Under the pieces are notes generated by a model, which was not told the DNA's origin, searched no databases, and saw nothing but the letters and a program-made list of their open reading frames with translations. DNA of 64,000 bases from Crenothrix sp043729335 (GTDB taxonomy: Bacteria > Pseudomonadota > Gammaproteobacteria > Methylococcales > Methylomonadaceae), in NCBI RefSeq assembly GCF_043729335.1, contig NZ_JAYTLQ010000019.1:1-64000 (forward strand), given 5' to 3'. Shown here piece after piece: positions 1 to 9,120 of the stretch. Both the position numbers and the translations under genes were made by a program. Every line of letters starts with the position of its first letter. Positions within the stretch are counted from its first letter, which is position 1.

Positions 1-44
1 TGAGCTTGTCGAACCATGAACTACAAGTCCTTCGACAGGCTCAG
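1..44. repeat. Dispersed hairpin repeat (TTCGACAAGCTC core)
   Basis: The arms GAGCTTGTCGAA (2-13) and TTCGACAGGCTC (32-43) are inverted repeats with one mismatch, followed by GGACGAACGG. The same core lies inside MITE-like elements near 28,905, 32,253 and 45,755, so this is a dispersed palindromic family. This copy touches the left edge and may continue outside the window. No coding potential is seen. Confidence 0.75.
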
Positions 45-63
45 GACGAACGGAGTATTTTAT

Positions 64-127
64 AGTACTCGACATTATAAAGCTGACTAAGTACTAGTAC
101 TCGACAATGTAAGATTGACTGAGTGCT
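64..127. repeat. Two imperfect 32-bp tandem units
   Basis: Units at 64-95 and 96-127 both begin AGTACTCGACA and end with a GACT-AGT-CT pattern; about 25 of 32 positions agree. The next bases (CGAAGTG) may start a third, decayed unit. The rest of the gene-free stretch up to 422 is AT-rich with no ORF or RNA gene that I can recognise. Confidence 0.6.
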
Positions 128-422
128 CGAAGTGATTAATTTTCGAGTTCTAATTCAGGGTACATTTTGGATAATATGGGAATAAAGCCACGGTGTCTAG
201 ATTATTTTTGATAATTTTCACATGCAAACTTGTAAAAATTAATATATCAGCTACGTGTGATTAAATGCTTTGTAAATCAATTATATTTTATACAAATATA
301 TAGCATTGTTGACTTAATTTTGATAAATTTTTACAATTAATAAGGTTGCGTTATTGGGTTTTCCCAATTCATTTTTGCAGCAGTAATTTGTGATGGTTGC
401 TGTTGAGCAATCGGGATTTAAA

Positions 423-1292
423 TTACATCTTTTCTTTCAATTTTAAAAATCGCTGATACCGGCTGATTGATAACGTCCCATTTTCAACCGCAGGCAATAT
501 CGCGCAGCCTTTATCGTGCGTGTGGCTGCAATCGTTAAATTGGCATTCATCCATCAACGCCTGAAATTCGCGGTAACCATAAGCCAGTTGCGCATCAGAT
601 AATTCAGCCAAGCCAAAAATAGCCACGCCTGGGCTGTCGATTAAATCACCGCCATCGGGCAAATGGTACAGGGTTGCCGCCGTAGTGGTGTGGCGACCGT
701 GTTTGGTGGTGGCGGAAACCGTGTTGGTTTTTAGCAGTTTATCCGGCAAAATAGCATTGGTTAATGATGATTTACCCACGCCGGATTGCCCAGCAAACAA
801 GCTTACCTGACCTTTCAATGCTTGCTTAAGCGCCTCCATACCCGAACCGCTGGCCGCACTCACACGATACAGCGCATAGCCCAAATCTTCATAAACACGA
901 AGTTCTTGTTCAATAATGTCAGACAGTGGCAGATCAGTTTTATTCAGCACCAAAGCGGCGTCTATATTCCGATTTTCGCAAATCGCCAGATACTGATCCA
1001 GCAACAGAAAATCGCAGCGCGGCTCTACCGCAAACACCACAAAAATAGTATCGATATTGGCGGCTACCGGTCGGCTTTTGGCGCTTTTTGAGGGGCGTAC
1101 TAAAACTGAGCGGCGTGGTAAAATTTCTTCAATACGGCCTTGATCTTCCGATGCTCGTGACCACAGCACACGATCGCCCACCGCGACGGTATCCAGCCGT
1201 CGCACCGTTTGGCAAAGTATGATTTGATTGTCATATTCAACCGCAATTCCCTGACCCAAATGGGCAATTACCAAACCTTCGTTATGCGTCAT
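423..1292 (-). CDS. rsgA: Ribosome small-subunit biogenesis GTPase RsgA
   Basis: RsgA is a circularly permuted GTPase that acts in late 30S subunit maturation. An N-terminal OB-fold (about 1-70) precedes the GTPase motifs in permuted order: G4 NKTD (117-120), then the P-loop GQSGVGKSS (168-176), then G3 DSPG. The C-terminus has the zinc-binding Cys/His cluster (CQFNDCSHTHDKGC). At 289 residues it is shorter than the roughly 350-residue E. coli protein, mainly at the N-terminus. Its start lies 1 nt after the stop of the M48 protease gene, so the two are probably cotranscribed. Confidence 0.95.
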   Translation of the reverse strand: MTHNEGLVIAHLGQGIAVEYDNQIILCQTVRRLDTVAVGDRVLWSRASEDQGRIEEILPRRSVLVRPSKSAKSRPVAANIDTIFVVFAVEPRCDFLLLDQYLAICENRNIDAALVLNKTDLPLSDIIEQELRVYEDLGYALYRVSAASGSGMEALKQALKGQVSLFAGQSGVGKSSLTNAILPDKLLKTNTVSATTKHGRHTTTAATLYHLPDGGDLIDSPGVAIFGLAELSDAQLAYGYREFQALMDECQFNDCSHTHDKGCAILPAVENGTLSISRYQRFLKLKEKM

Positions 1293-1293
1293 C

Positions 1294-2535
1294 CTAAGCT
1301 TTGGCTTCTAAATGTGCGATGCGGATGGCGGCTGGCGGGTGGCTGTAATGGAAGGCAGAATACAGCGGATCGGGCGTTAACGTGCTGGCATTTTCTTCGT
1401 ATAATTTAACTAAGCCACTGATCATTTTGCTGGCTTTCGCATTGGCGGCGGCAAAATCGTCGGCTTCAAATTCAAATTTACGCTGAAAATACGCGCTGAT
1501 CGGCTGCATAAAGAAAGTAAATGACGACGACACCAACATAAACAACAATAAAGCCACGGCATTAGAACCGTGATCGACACCCAGGCCATTAAAGAACCAG
1601 GGTTTATTAATCAGCCAGCCTAAAATGGCAAGGCTGATTAAGCTCATGATGGCGCTGGCGAGCAGCATTTTAATAACGTGTTTACGCTTAAAATGGCCTA
1701 ATTCATGTGCCAATACCGCTTCCAGTTCTTCGTCGTCTAAGGAGTTAACGAGGTTGTCATAAAATACGATGCGCTTATTATTGCCAAGGCCAGTAAAATA
1801 AGCATTGCCATGACCGGAACGCTTAGATCCATCCATAATAAAAATACCCTGGCTGCTAAAGCCGCAACGCTCTAATAAACCTTGAATCCGGTTTTTTAAC
1901 GAACCTTCTTCCATCGGGGTAAATTTGTTGAATAACGGGGCAATTACAGTAGGGAACAACCAGCTAATCAATAACGAAAAGCCCATCATAATGGCCCAGA
2001 CCCAAATCCACCAGCTGGAGCCAACGCCGTCCATCACCCATAAAATCAAAGCCAATAAGGGTAAGCCAATGGCCGCACTTAAACCCAGTTGCAACAAGTG
2101 ATCTTTAGAAAATTGGGCTACCGTACTTTTATTAAAGCCAAACTTTTCTTCAATAACAAAGGTTTGGTACACGCTGGTAGGAATGTCAACCAGCATCATC
2201 AGCAACGAAGTTGTGGCAATTGCAGCCACGCCAGCGAAGATAGGTGATGAAATCTCCGCCGACCAGTAATTGAAAATGGCATTAACGATGCCCCCTAAAG
2301 TAAAGAGCAACAAAGCGATCAGGCTAATAATGCTGTCGATTTTGCCGAGCTTGCCTTTTTCCAGGGTGTAGTCAGCGGCTTTTTGGTGCGCTTCTAACGA
2401 AACCGTGTTTTTAAAGGCATCCGGCACTGCGGAGCGATGTTCTGCCACATAGTTAGCCTGGCGTTGTGCCAGCCAATAATGCACTGCAAAAGAAAGAGCT
2501 ACCGTGCACAAAAAAATAAAAGTAAACGTATTCAT
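1294..2535 (-). CDS. M48-family (Ste24-like) membrane zinc protease
   Basis: Integral membrane metalloprotease of the Ste24/CAAX-protease-1 type. It has an N-terminal M48_N-like membrane region with several hydrophobic segments (about 3-20, 68-90, 100-120, 150-200), the zinc motif HELGH (277-281) and a downstream FEFEADDFA that supplies the third ligand. At 413 residues it matches Ste24 proteins better than the shorter HtpX. Substrates in bacteria are mostly unknown; membrane-protein quality control is the usual suggestion. It lies divergent from orn and just upstream of rsgA. Confidence 0.88.
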   Translation of the reverse strand: MNTFTFIFLCTVALSFAVHYWLAQRQANYVAEHRSAVPDAFKNTVSLEAHQKAADYTLEKGKLGKIDSIISLIALLLFTLGGIVNAIFNYWSAEISSPIFAGVAAIATTSLLMMLVDIPTSVYQTFVIEEKFGFNKSTVAQFSKDHLLQLGLSAAIGLPLLALILWVMDGVGSSWWIWVWAIMMGFSLLISWLFPTVIAPLFNKFTPMEEGSLKNRIQGLLERCGFSSQGIFIMDGSKRSGHGNAYFTGLGNNKRIVFYDNLVNSLDDEELEAVLAHELGHFKRKHVIKMLLASAIMSLISLAILGWLINKPWFFNGLGVDHGSNAVALLLFMLVSSSFTFFMQPISAYFQRKFEFEADDFAAANAKASKMISGLVKLYEENASTLTPDPLYSAFHYSHPPAAIRIAHLEAKA

Positions 2536-2623
2536 AGGTTAAAATCGTCGTGTTTAAGAATTAATATACAAAGATGTGTCAATGCTACACTAACCATAAC
2601 AGTGAATACAAAGAAATCAACCT

Positions 2624-3169
2624 ATGACGCAAAATCCTCAGCACCTTATCTGGATCGACCTTGAAATGACAGGGCTTAATCCGGACACTGATGTCATCAT
2701 CGAAATAGCAACAATTGTGACCGATAAAGACTTAAATATCGTGGCAGAAGGCCCCGTATTGGCGGTACATCAACCGGATGCTGCGTTGGCGGCAATGGAT
2801 GATTGGAATCAAAAACATCATGGCCAGTCCGGTTTGATTAAGCGAGTAATGGCATCAACGATTGATGCGGTGGAAGCGGAACGCCGGACACTGGAGTTTA
2901 TAAAACAATGGGTACCTGAAAAAAAGTCGCCGATTTGTGGTAATAGCATTGGCCAGGACAGGCGGTTTTTGTGGCGTTATATGCCTACTTTGGAAGCCTA
3001 TTTTCATTACCGTAACCTGGATGTGTCTACGCTAAAAGAACTGGCAGCACGTTGGGCTCCTAATTTAAAAGATGGCTTTAATAAGCAATCCAAACATCAG
3101 GCATTGGATGATGTGATTGAATCAATTGAAGAATTACGTTATTACCGGGAACATTTTATCAGAGTGTAA
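2624..3169 (+). CDS. orn: Oligoribonuclease
   Basis: A 3'-5' exonuclease of the DEDDh family that degrades RNA oligonucleotides of 2-5 nt, including the pGpG left from c-di-GMP breakdown. The first catalytic pair is D12 and E14 in WIDLEMTGL, and the C-terminal block HQALDDVIESIEEL holds the last His and Asp. Its 181 residues match the E. coli length exactly. It is divergent from the M48 protease, with an 88-bp shared upstream region. Confidence 0.97.
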   Translation: MTQNPQHLIWIDLEMTGLNPDTDVIIEIATIVTDKDLNIVAEGPVLAVHQPDAALAAMDDWNQKHHGQSGLIKRVMASTIDAVEAERRTLEFIKQWVPEKKSPICGNSIGQDRRFLWRYMPTLEAYFHYRNLDVSTLKELAARWAPNLKDGFNKQSKHQALDDVIESIEELRYYREHFIRV

Positions 3170-3236
3170 CTGGGGTTGTGTTTTCCACATAAGATTTGTC
3201 CTTTTCGTGGGCAATAATTGAAATTAGCGTGTAACC

Positions 3237-3953
3237 ATGAATCATATCATAGGGTTGGCATTAGGAGGCGCATGTGGTTCGGTGCTGCGGTTTTTGGTGT
3301 CGACTGGCATTTACCAGTGGCTGGGGCGTGGGTTTCCTTATGGTACGCTGACCGTTAATCTTATTGGATCATTCCTGTTGGGATTGCTGACAGAGGCGCT
3401 AGTCTTGCAGCGAGTAGCGATTGCACTGGAATACCGGACGGCTATTTTAGTGGGCTTTATTGGCGCGTTCACTACCTTTTCTACCTTCGCTTTTGAAACC
3501 TTGTATTTGCTAGAACAAGGGAGCGTGAGCAAAGCTGCGTTAAATGTTTGCGTAAGTGTTATTGCCTGTGTGTTTGTGGTATGGATAGGGCTGATATCGG
3601 GCCGTTATTTGTTTGCGCATGAATATGCGGTGGTACATTGGCAAGGCGGCATGATGCCTTATGCCATGCTGGCGGTGAATGTATTGATTGCCTTTCTGAT
3701 TGGGCTAGTGACAGCTCTGCTTTCACAAAAAGTCACGTTGCCTATTGAGCAACATGCCGTCATTATCATTATTACCGTGGGTGGGTATTTAACCTTGTCG
3801 GGGTTGTACTTAGTGTTGTATTTAATTGAACACGGTTATACCAGTGCGCAACATCCTAAAGCGATGTTGACAGTATTCGCTGTTAACACATTGATGTGTT
3901 TATCCGTTATGTGGTTGGCGTTGTGGGCCGTTAAACAGCTAGGAGCTGATTGA
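3237..3953 (+). CDS. crcB: Fused double-domain fluoride channel (CrcB/Fluc)
   Basis: The first half (about 1-127) is a complete CrcB/Fluc domain with four membrane segments, the TM2 Asn (N41) and the signature GAFTTFSTF (76-84) with the phenylalanines that line the pore. The second half (about 139-235) looks like a degenerate copy lacking TM1: VNVLIAF echoes VNLIGSF (N148 retained), and GGYLTLSGL (182-190) replaces the signature, losing both pore Phe but keeping Ser. Normal CrcB has about 125 residues and works as an antiparallel dimer. Seven segments (4+3) would place the second half inverted to the first. The next gene overlaps the stop by 1 nt (TGATG). Confidence 0.85.
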   Translation: MNHIIGLALGGACGSVLRFLVSTGIYQWLGRGFPYGTLTVNLIGSFLLGLLTEALVLQRVAIALEYRTAILVGFIGAFTTFSTFAFETLYLLEQGSVSKAALNVCVSVIACVFVVWIGLISGRYLFAHEYAVVHWQGGMMPYAMLAVNVLIAFLIGLVTALLSQKVTLPIEQHAVIIIITVGGYLTLSGLYLVLYLIEHGYTSAQHPKAMLTVFAVNTLMCLSVMWLALWAVKQLGAD

Positions 3954-4564
3954 TGAATGACGCCTACAAGTTAACAGCAATGCTGGCGGTTACGCTGGGT
4001 GTTTTTGTCTGGTCAGCTATTAACCCGCATTATTATCTCACTTGGTTTTTGGAAGTGTTGCCCGTTATTATCGGTTTTGTTGTGCTGGTTTTAACCTTCA
4101 AATCATTTCCTTTGGCTCAACTTACTTATGGCTTAATCACCTTGCACGCTGTAATTCTTATGGTCGGAGGGCATTATACGTATGCGCAGGTTCCTGCGTT
4201 TGATGCGCTTGGCCATACATTAGGCTGGACCCGTAATAATTACGATAAGTTAGGCCATTTTGCCCAAGGTTTTGTGCCTGCTATTATTGCCAGAGAGATT
4301 TTATTGCGTAAAACGGCATTGCGAACCGGTAAAATGCTGTTTTTTCTGGTTATCTGCGTTTGTCTTGCCATTAGCGCAAGCTATGAATTGCTGGAATGGC
4401 TGGTTTCGGTGCTATCCGGCAGTGCTGCCGATGATTTTTTAGGCACACAAGGCGATGTTTGGGATACCCAAAAAGATATGGCTTTTGCATTCATGGGTGC
4501 AGTGCTTGCCCAATTAACCTTGGCACGATGTCATGAGCGCAGTATGTTAAAAATCGGCCAGTAA
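3953..4564 (+). CDS. DUF2238 (YjdF-like) membrane protein
   Basis: Predicted integral membrane protein of 203 residues with about six hydrophobic segments. It resembles the DUF2238/YjdF family: a conserved acidic/His block (NNYDKLGHFAQGFVP), SYELLEWL and a C-terminal GTQGDVWDTQKDMAFAFMGA. Function is unknown. The start ATG at 3953 overlaps the crcB stop and has a good ribosome site (AGGAG, 3941-3945), which shows translational coupling and hints at, but does not prove, a role near fluoride export. Confidence 0.8.
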   Translation: MNDAYKLTAMLAVTLGVFVWSAINPHYYLTWFLEVLPVIIGFVVLVLTFKSFPLAQLTYGLITLHAVILMVGGHYTYAQVPAFDALGHTLGWTRNNYDKLGHFAQGFVPAIIAREILLRKTALRTGKMLFFLVICVCLAISASYELLEWLVSVLSGSAADDFLGTQGDVWDTQKDMAFAFMGAVLAQLTLARCHERSMLKIGQ

Positions 4565-4607
4565 TAATCCTTTTCAGTTTATAAATTATTTTAAGGTAAA
4601 GCGTATT

Positions 4608-5882
4608 ATGTTAGATCCCCGTTTATTTAGAACCGAGCTTGATTTTGTCACCCAGCAGTTAAATAGACGCACATTTAACTTTAATGCCCAACTGTATTCC
4701 GACCTGGAAGCACAGCGCAAAGAAGTGCAAGTTAAAACCCAGGAATTACAAAACGAGCGCAACAGCCGATCTAAAACCATTGGCCAAGCCAAAGCCAAAG
4801 GTGAGGATACTCAGCCGTTGTTGGATCAGGTACAGCATTTGGGTGATGCACTTAAAGAAGCTGAAAGTGCCTTAAATGATATCCAGGAAAAAATGACGCT
4901 GATGATGGAAGGCATTCCCAATATTCTCGATGAGTCCGTACCCAATGGCAAAGACGAAGCCGCAAATGTTGAAATCTCCCGCTGGAGCGAGATACCTGAA
5001 TTTAGCTTTACGCCCAAAGATCATGTCGATTTGGGTGGCCAGCTTAAGCAGATTAATTTTGAACTGGGCGCAAAAATCGCCAGCAGCCGTTTTGTAGTGT
5101 TAAGCGGCGGTTTGGCCAGATTGCAACGTGCTATTATTCAGCTCATGCTGGATACCCATACCGATGAACACGGTTATAGCGAAACCTATGTGCCGTTTTT
5201 GGTGAATGCTGATAGCTTGCGCGGTACCGGACAATTGCCTAAGTTTGAAGACGATTTGTTCAAAGTCAACAGTGATCCGGCTTTGTATTTAATTCCAACC
5301 GCCGAAGTGCCCGTCACCAATATTGTTCGGGACGTGATTGTTGATGCCAAAGATTTACCGCTGAAATTTGTTTGTCACAGCCCGTGTTTTCGCAGTGAAG
5401 CCGGTGCTTATGGCCGTGACGTACGCGGCATGATCCGTCAGCATCAGTTTGAAAAAGTTGAAATTGTGCAAATCGTAAAGCCTGAAGATTCTGCCAAAGC
5501 CCATGAAGAACTGACCGGTCATGCGGAAGCCATTCTTAAAAAATTAAAATTACCCTATCGCAAAATGCTGTTGTGTGCGGGAGATACCGGATTCTCTTCC
5601 AGTAAAACATTCGATCTTGAAGTGTGGTTACCAGGGCAGGGTGCGTACCGGGAAATTTCATCGTGCAGCAACTTTAAAGATTTCCAGGCGCGGCGCTTGC
5701 AGGCACGCTGGCGCAATCCGGAAACCGGCAAGCCGGAATTGGTGCATACCTTAAATGGCTCAGGTTTAGCGGCGGGTAGAACCTTGATTGCAGTCATGGA
5801 AAACTATCAGGATGAACAGGGGCGAATTCAGATTCCCGAAGCATTATTGTCTTATATGGGTGGAATGACGGTGATTGAATAA
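4608..5882 (+). CDS. serS: Seryl-tRNA synthetase
   Basis: Class II aminoacyl-tRNA synthetase that charges tRNA-Ser. The N-terminal ~110 residues form the long antiparallel coiled-coil arm that contacts the tRNA variable loop. The catalytic core follows, with motif 2 (FRSEAGAYGRDVRGMIRQHQF) and motif 3 (GSGLAAGRTLIAVMENYQ). Its 424 residues are typical of bacterial SerRS. It starts 43 nt after the DUF2238 gene and may share its transcript. Confidence 0.97.
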   Translation: MLDPRLFRTELDFVTQQLNRRTFNFNAQLYSDLEAQRKEVQVKTQELQNERNSRSKTIGQAKAKGEDTQPLLDQVQHLGDALKEAESALNDIQEKMTLMMEGIPNILDESVPNGKDEAANVEISRWSEIPEFSFTPKDHVDLGGQLKQINFELGAKIASSRFVVLSGGLARLQRAIIQLMLDTHTDEHGYSETYVPFLVNADSLRGTGQLPKFEDDLFKVNSDPALYLIPTAEVPVTNIVRDVIVDAKDLPLKFVCHSPCFRSEAGAYGRDVRGMIRQHQFEKVEIVQIVKPEDSAKAHEELTGHAEAILKKLKLPYRKMLLCAGDTGFSSSKTFDLEVWLPGQGAYREISSCSNFKDFQARRLQARWRNPETGKPELVHTLNGSGLAAGRTLIAVMENYQDEQGRIQIPEALLSYMGGMTVIE

Positions 5883-6103
5883 CATCTACAAATGCACTTT
5901 TTGAGTTTACGCAGACTATTTGAAAATCGAATCAAAATTTGCCAATTCCTTAACAAAATATAGTTTTTAAATGTACTTTGGTGTTGAGGCTGCTCTAATA
6001 ATGACTAGCCGTGTGGATGTTTTTATCTGTATCTCATAGATCAAACCGTATATAATCAAGTTATTTTGTTAAATCTTTTACTGAATTCAGACCGGAAAAA
6101 AAC

Positions 6104-8818
6104 ATGCTGGGTAAGCTAGTTAAATTAGTGATAGGAAGCCGTAACGACAGGCTGGTCAAGAAGAAAAGAAAGCTGGTAAATAGCATTAATGCGCTGTCTT
6201 CTCAATACGAAAAATTGTCTGATGAAGCGCTAAAAGCTAAAACCCAGGAATTTCGTAATCGTCTTGCACAAGGCGAAAAACTGGACAATTTGCTGCCAGA
6301 AGCTTTTGCAGTAGTGAGGGAAGCCTCGGTACGCGTTTTTGGTATGCGTCATTTTGACGTACAGCTGATCGGCGGCATGATTTTACATGACGGCAAAATT
6401 GCCGAAATGAGAACCGGTGAAGGTAAAACCTTAATGGCAACCTTGGCGGCGTATTTAAATGCCCTGCCAGGACAAGGTGTGCATGTTATTACCGTCAATG
6501 ATTATCTGGCCAAGCGTGACTCGGTGTGGATGGGCAAGCTCTATAGCTTTTTAGGCTTAACCACTGGCGTTATTATCAGCCAGATGGATAATGAAGAACG
6601 CCGCGTCGCCTACAATTCTGACATCACTTACGGTACCAATAATGAATTTGGCTTCGATTATCTGCGCGATAACATGGCGTTTACCCTGGAGCAAAAAGTC
6701 CAGCGTGAATTAAGCTTTGCGATTATCGATGAAGTCGATTCCATTCTTATCGATGAAGCCAGAACGCCGCTGATTATTTCCGGCTCTACCGAAGAAAATA
6801 CCGATATTTATGTTCAGATTAATAACATCATTCCGTTATTGACCAAGCAAGAAAAAGACGGTGAGCCTGGCCATTACACGATGGATGAAAAAACCCGTCA
6901 AGTGCATTTGACTGAAGCCGGACACGAGCGCGTCGAAGACTTAATGGTTGAGCATGGCTTGATGCTGGATGGCAGCAGTTTGTATGATGCGTCCAATATA
7001 CGGCTCATGCATTACCTCAATGCCTCTTTACGTGCCAACGTGCTGTATAGAAAAGATGTCGATTATATTGTTACCAATAGACAGGTTGTTATTGTCGATG
7101 AGTTTACTGGGCGCATTATGACCGGGCGTAGATGGGGCGAAGGTTTGCACCAAGCCATTGAAGCCAAAGAAAAAGTGCCGATTCAAAATGAAAACCAGAC
7201 GCTGGCTTCCATTACCTTTCAAAACTATTTTCGTTTGTATCACAAGTTGTCCGGTATGACCGGTACTGCTGATACCGAAGCGTTTGAGTTGAATAAAATT
7301 TATGGGCTAGAGGTTATTGTCATTCCGACCCATCGCAATATGATCCGTAAAGATTTAGGCGATATGGTGTATTTGACCACCGATGAAAAATACAACGCAG
7401 TCGTTAATGATATTAAGCGCTGTGTGGAAAAACAGCAGCCTGTTCTGGTCGGCACCACTTCAATCGAAAATTCCGAGCGCATCTCCAATCTGTTAAAACA
7501 GCAAGGTGTTGCGCACGAAGTCCTTAATGCCAAGCAGCATGAACGCGAAGCGCATATTATCTCGCAAGCCGGCCAACCCAGCGCAGTTACCATTGCAACT
7601 AACATGGCCGGTCGCGGTACCGATATTGTATTGGGCGGTAATCTGGATGCAGAATTAGCGGCTCTGGACGTTAACGCCAGTGCAGCTGAAATACAAAAAG
7701 TACGCGAGGATTGGCAAGAGCGCCATAATCAGGTGGTCGCTAGCGGTGGTTTACATGTTATCGGTTCGGAACGCCATGAATCGCGCCGTATTGATAACCA
7801 GTTAAGAGGCCGTTCAGGACGGCAAGGTGATCCCGGATCCACCCGTTTTTATCTGTCTTTGCAAGATGACTTGATGCGTATTTTTGCATCTGATCGTGTC
7901 GCGGGCTTAATGAAAAAACTCGGTATGGGAGATGGTGAAGCCATTGAGCATCCGTGGGTAACGCGCTCTATTGAAAATGCACAACATAAAGTTGAAGCCC
8001 GTAACTTTGATGTCCGTAAAGAAATTTTAGCGTACGACGATGTTGCCAACGACCAGCGTAAAGTGGTTTATACCCAGCGCAATGAATTAATGGGCGCAGA
8101 AGAAATTTCCGAAATTATTACCGCCATACGGGAAGATGTGGTCAACAACTTGATTACTCAGTACATTCCGCCGAAAACTATGGCGGAACAGTGGAATATT
8201 CAAGGCTTGGAAGAGCATATCCAACAGGAATTTAATGTTGAAGTGCCCGTGCCCAAGATGTTTGAGGAAAATAATGCGCTCAATGAAGCAGCACTGCGTG
8301 CGCGTATTATTAGCATTTTGGAAGAAAGCCATAAAGAAAAAGAACAGCAAATTACCACACCGGTCATGCAGCATTTTGAAAAATCTGTCATGTTGCAAGT
8401 GTTAGATAATAGCTGGAAAGAACACTTGGCGGCGATGGATTATTTACGCCAAGGTATCCATTTTAGAGGTTATGCGCAAAAAGATCCCAAGCAGGAATAT
8501 AAACGCGAAGCCTTCACCATGTTTACCACTTTGCTGGATCGTATTAAATACGAAGTCATCAGTATTTTGTTTAAAGTTCAAGTCAATGAAGACGAAGATG
8601 TGCAGGTTATCGACGATCAAATGCAATTGCCTAAAGATATGCACTTTGAGCATGCGTTAGCGCCATCAATAGACGATTACGATAACGCGCAAGCCAGTGT
8701 CTTTGGTGAGGACGAGTTGGCAGTTAATATGAGTGACAATAATACCGTGGGTCGTAACGATCCTTGTCCTTGTGGCTCTGGCCTTAAGTTTAAACAATGC
8801 CACGGCAAAATCAGCTAA
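6104..8818 (+). CDS. secA: Preprotein translocase ATPase SecA
   Basis: Motor ATPase of the general secretion pathway, working at SecYEG. Visible features are the Walker A lysine K108 in RTGEGKT, the DEVD Walker B, the protein-crosslinking domain, the second nucleotide-binding fold with TNMAGRGTDIVLGG and QLRGRSGRQGDPG, and a C-terminal zinc finger CPCGSGLKFKQCHG that binds SecB and phospholipids. At 904 residues it is full length. No SecM-like regulator ORF lies in the 221 bp upstream, so the E. coli arrest-peptide control is not evident here. Confidence 0.98.
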   Translation: MLGKLVKLVIGSRNDRLVKKKRKLVNSINALSSQYEKLSDEALKAKTQEFRNRLAQGEKLDNLLPEAFAVVREASVRVFGMRHFDVQLIGGMILHDGKIAEMRTGEGKTLMATLAAYLNALPGQGVHVITVNDYLAKRDSVWMGKLYSFLGLTTGVIISQMDNEERRVAYNSDITYGTNNEFGFDYLRDNMAFTLEQKVQRELSFAIIDEVDSILIDEARTPLIISGSTEENTDIYVQINNIIPLLTKQEKDGEPGHYTMDEKTRQVHLTEAGHERVEDLMVEHGLMLDGSSLYDASNIRLMHYLNASLRANVLYRKDVDYIVTNRQVVIVDEFTGRIMTGRRWGEGLHQAIEAKEKVPIQNENQTLASITFQNYFRLYHKLSGMTGTADTEAFELNKIYGLEVIVIPTHRNMIRKDLGDMVYLTTDEKYNAVVNDIKRCVEKQQPVLVGTTSIENSERISNLLKQQGVAHEVLNAKQHEREAHIISQAGQPSAVTIATNMAGRGTDIVLGGNLDAELAALDVNASAAEIQKVREDWQERHNQVVASGGLHVIGSERHESRRIDNQLRGRSGRQGDPGSTRFYLSLQDDLMRIFASDRVAGLMKKLGMGDGEAIEHPWVTRSIENAQHKVEARNFDVRKEILAYDDVANDQRKVVYTQRNELMGAEEISEIITAIREDVVNNLITQYIPPKTMAEQWNIQGLEEHIQQEFNVEVPVPKMFEENNALNEAALRARIISILEESHKEKEQQITTPVMQHFEKSVMLQVLDNSWKEHLAAMDYLRQGIHFRGYAQKDPKQEYKREAFTMFTTLLDRIKYEVISILFKVQVNEDEDVQVIDDQMQLPKDMHFEHALAPSIDDYDNAQASVFGEDELAVNMSDNNTVGRNDPCPCGSGLKFKQCHGKIS

Positions 8819-8868
8819 AGCATAATCAACGCTGTACTGTTTATAGCTGCTATCTTATAAAAAACTCT

Positions 8869-8907
8869 TCGATAGGGTAATCGTATAACACCCGAATACC
8901 CTATCGA
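8869..8907. terminator. Inverted repeat after secA
   Basis: An 11-bp perfect inverted repeat (TCGATAGGGTA / TACCCTATCGA) with a 17-nt loop lies 50 bp after secA. No U-tract follows, so termination is only a guess. The rest of the 302-bp gap before kup shows nothing further. Confidence 0.4.
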
Positions 8908-9120
8908 TCAGTTCCTTGTTATTTCAAAAGTGGCGGTAAATGCTGCTAGCCGTTTTATCCAGTAAGCATTTTGTTCCTCTGTTTAATTGCTGTTTGCTTT
9001 TACCTGAACAGACGGTATATCAGCCGATGCATCGCTCGTTCTCCCTGTTCTTGTTGATAGCTCGCCTTTAAGTAGATGGCCAAAATGGTCTTTCTTTCAT
9101 ATTTCAGTCGAGATTATTGC

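Noticed and set aside
5883..6103. SecM-like arrest peptide upstream of secA
   Set aside because: No ORF with a signal peptide and arrest motif is present in this interval.
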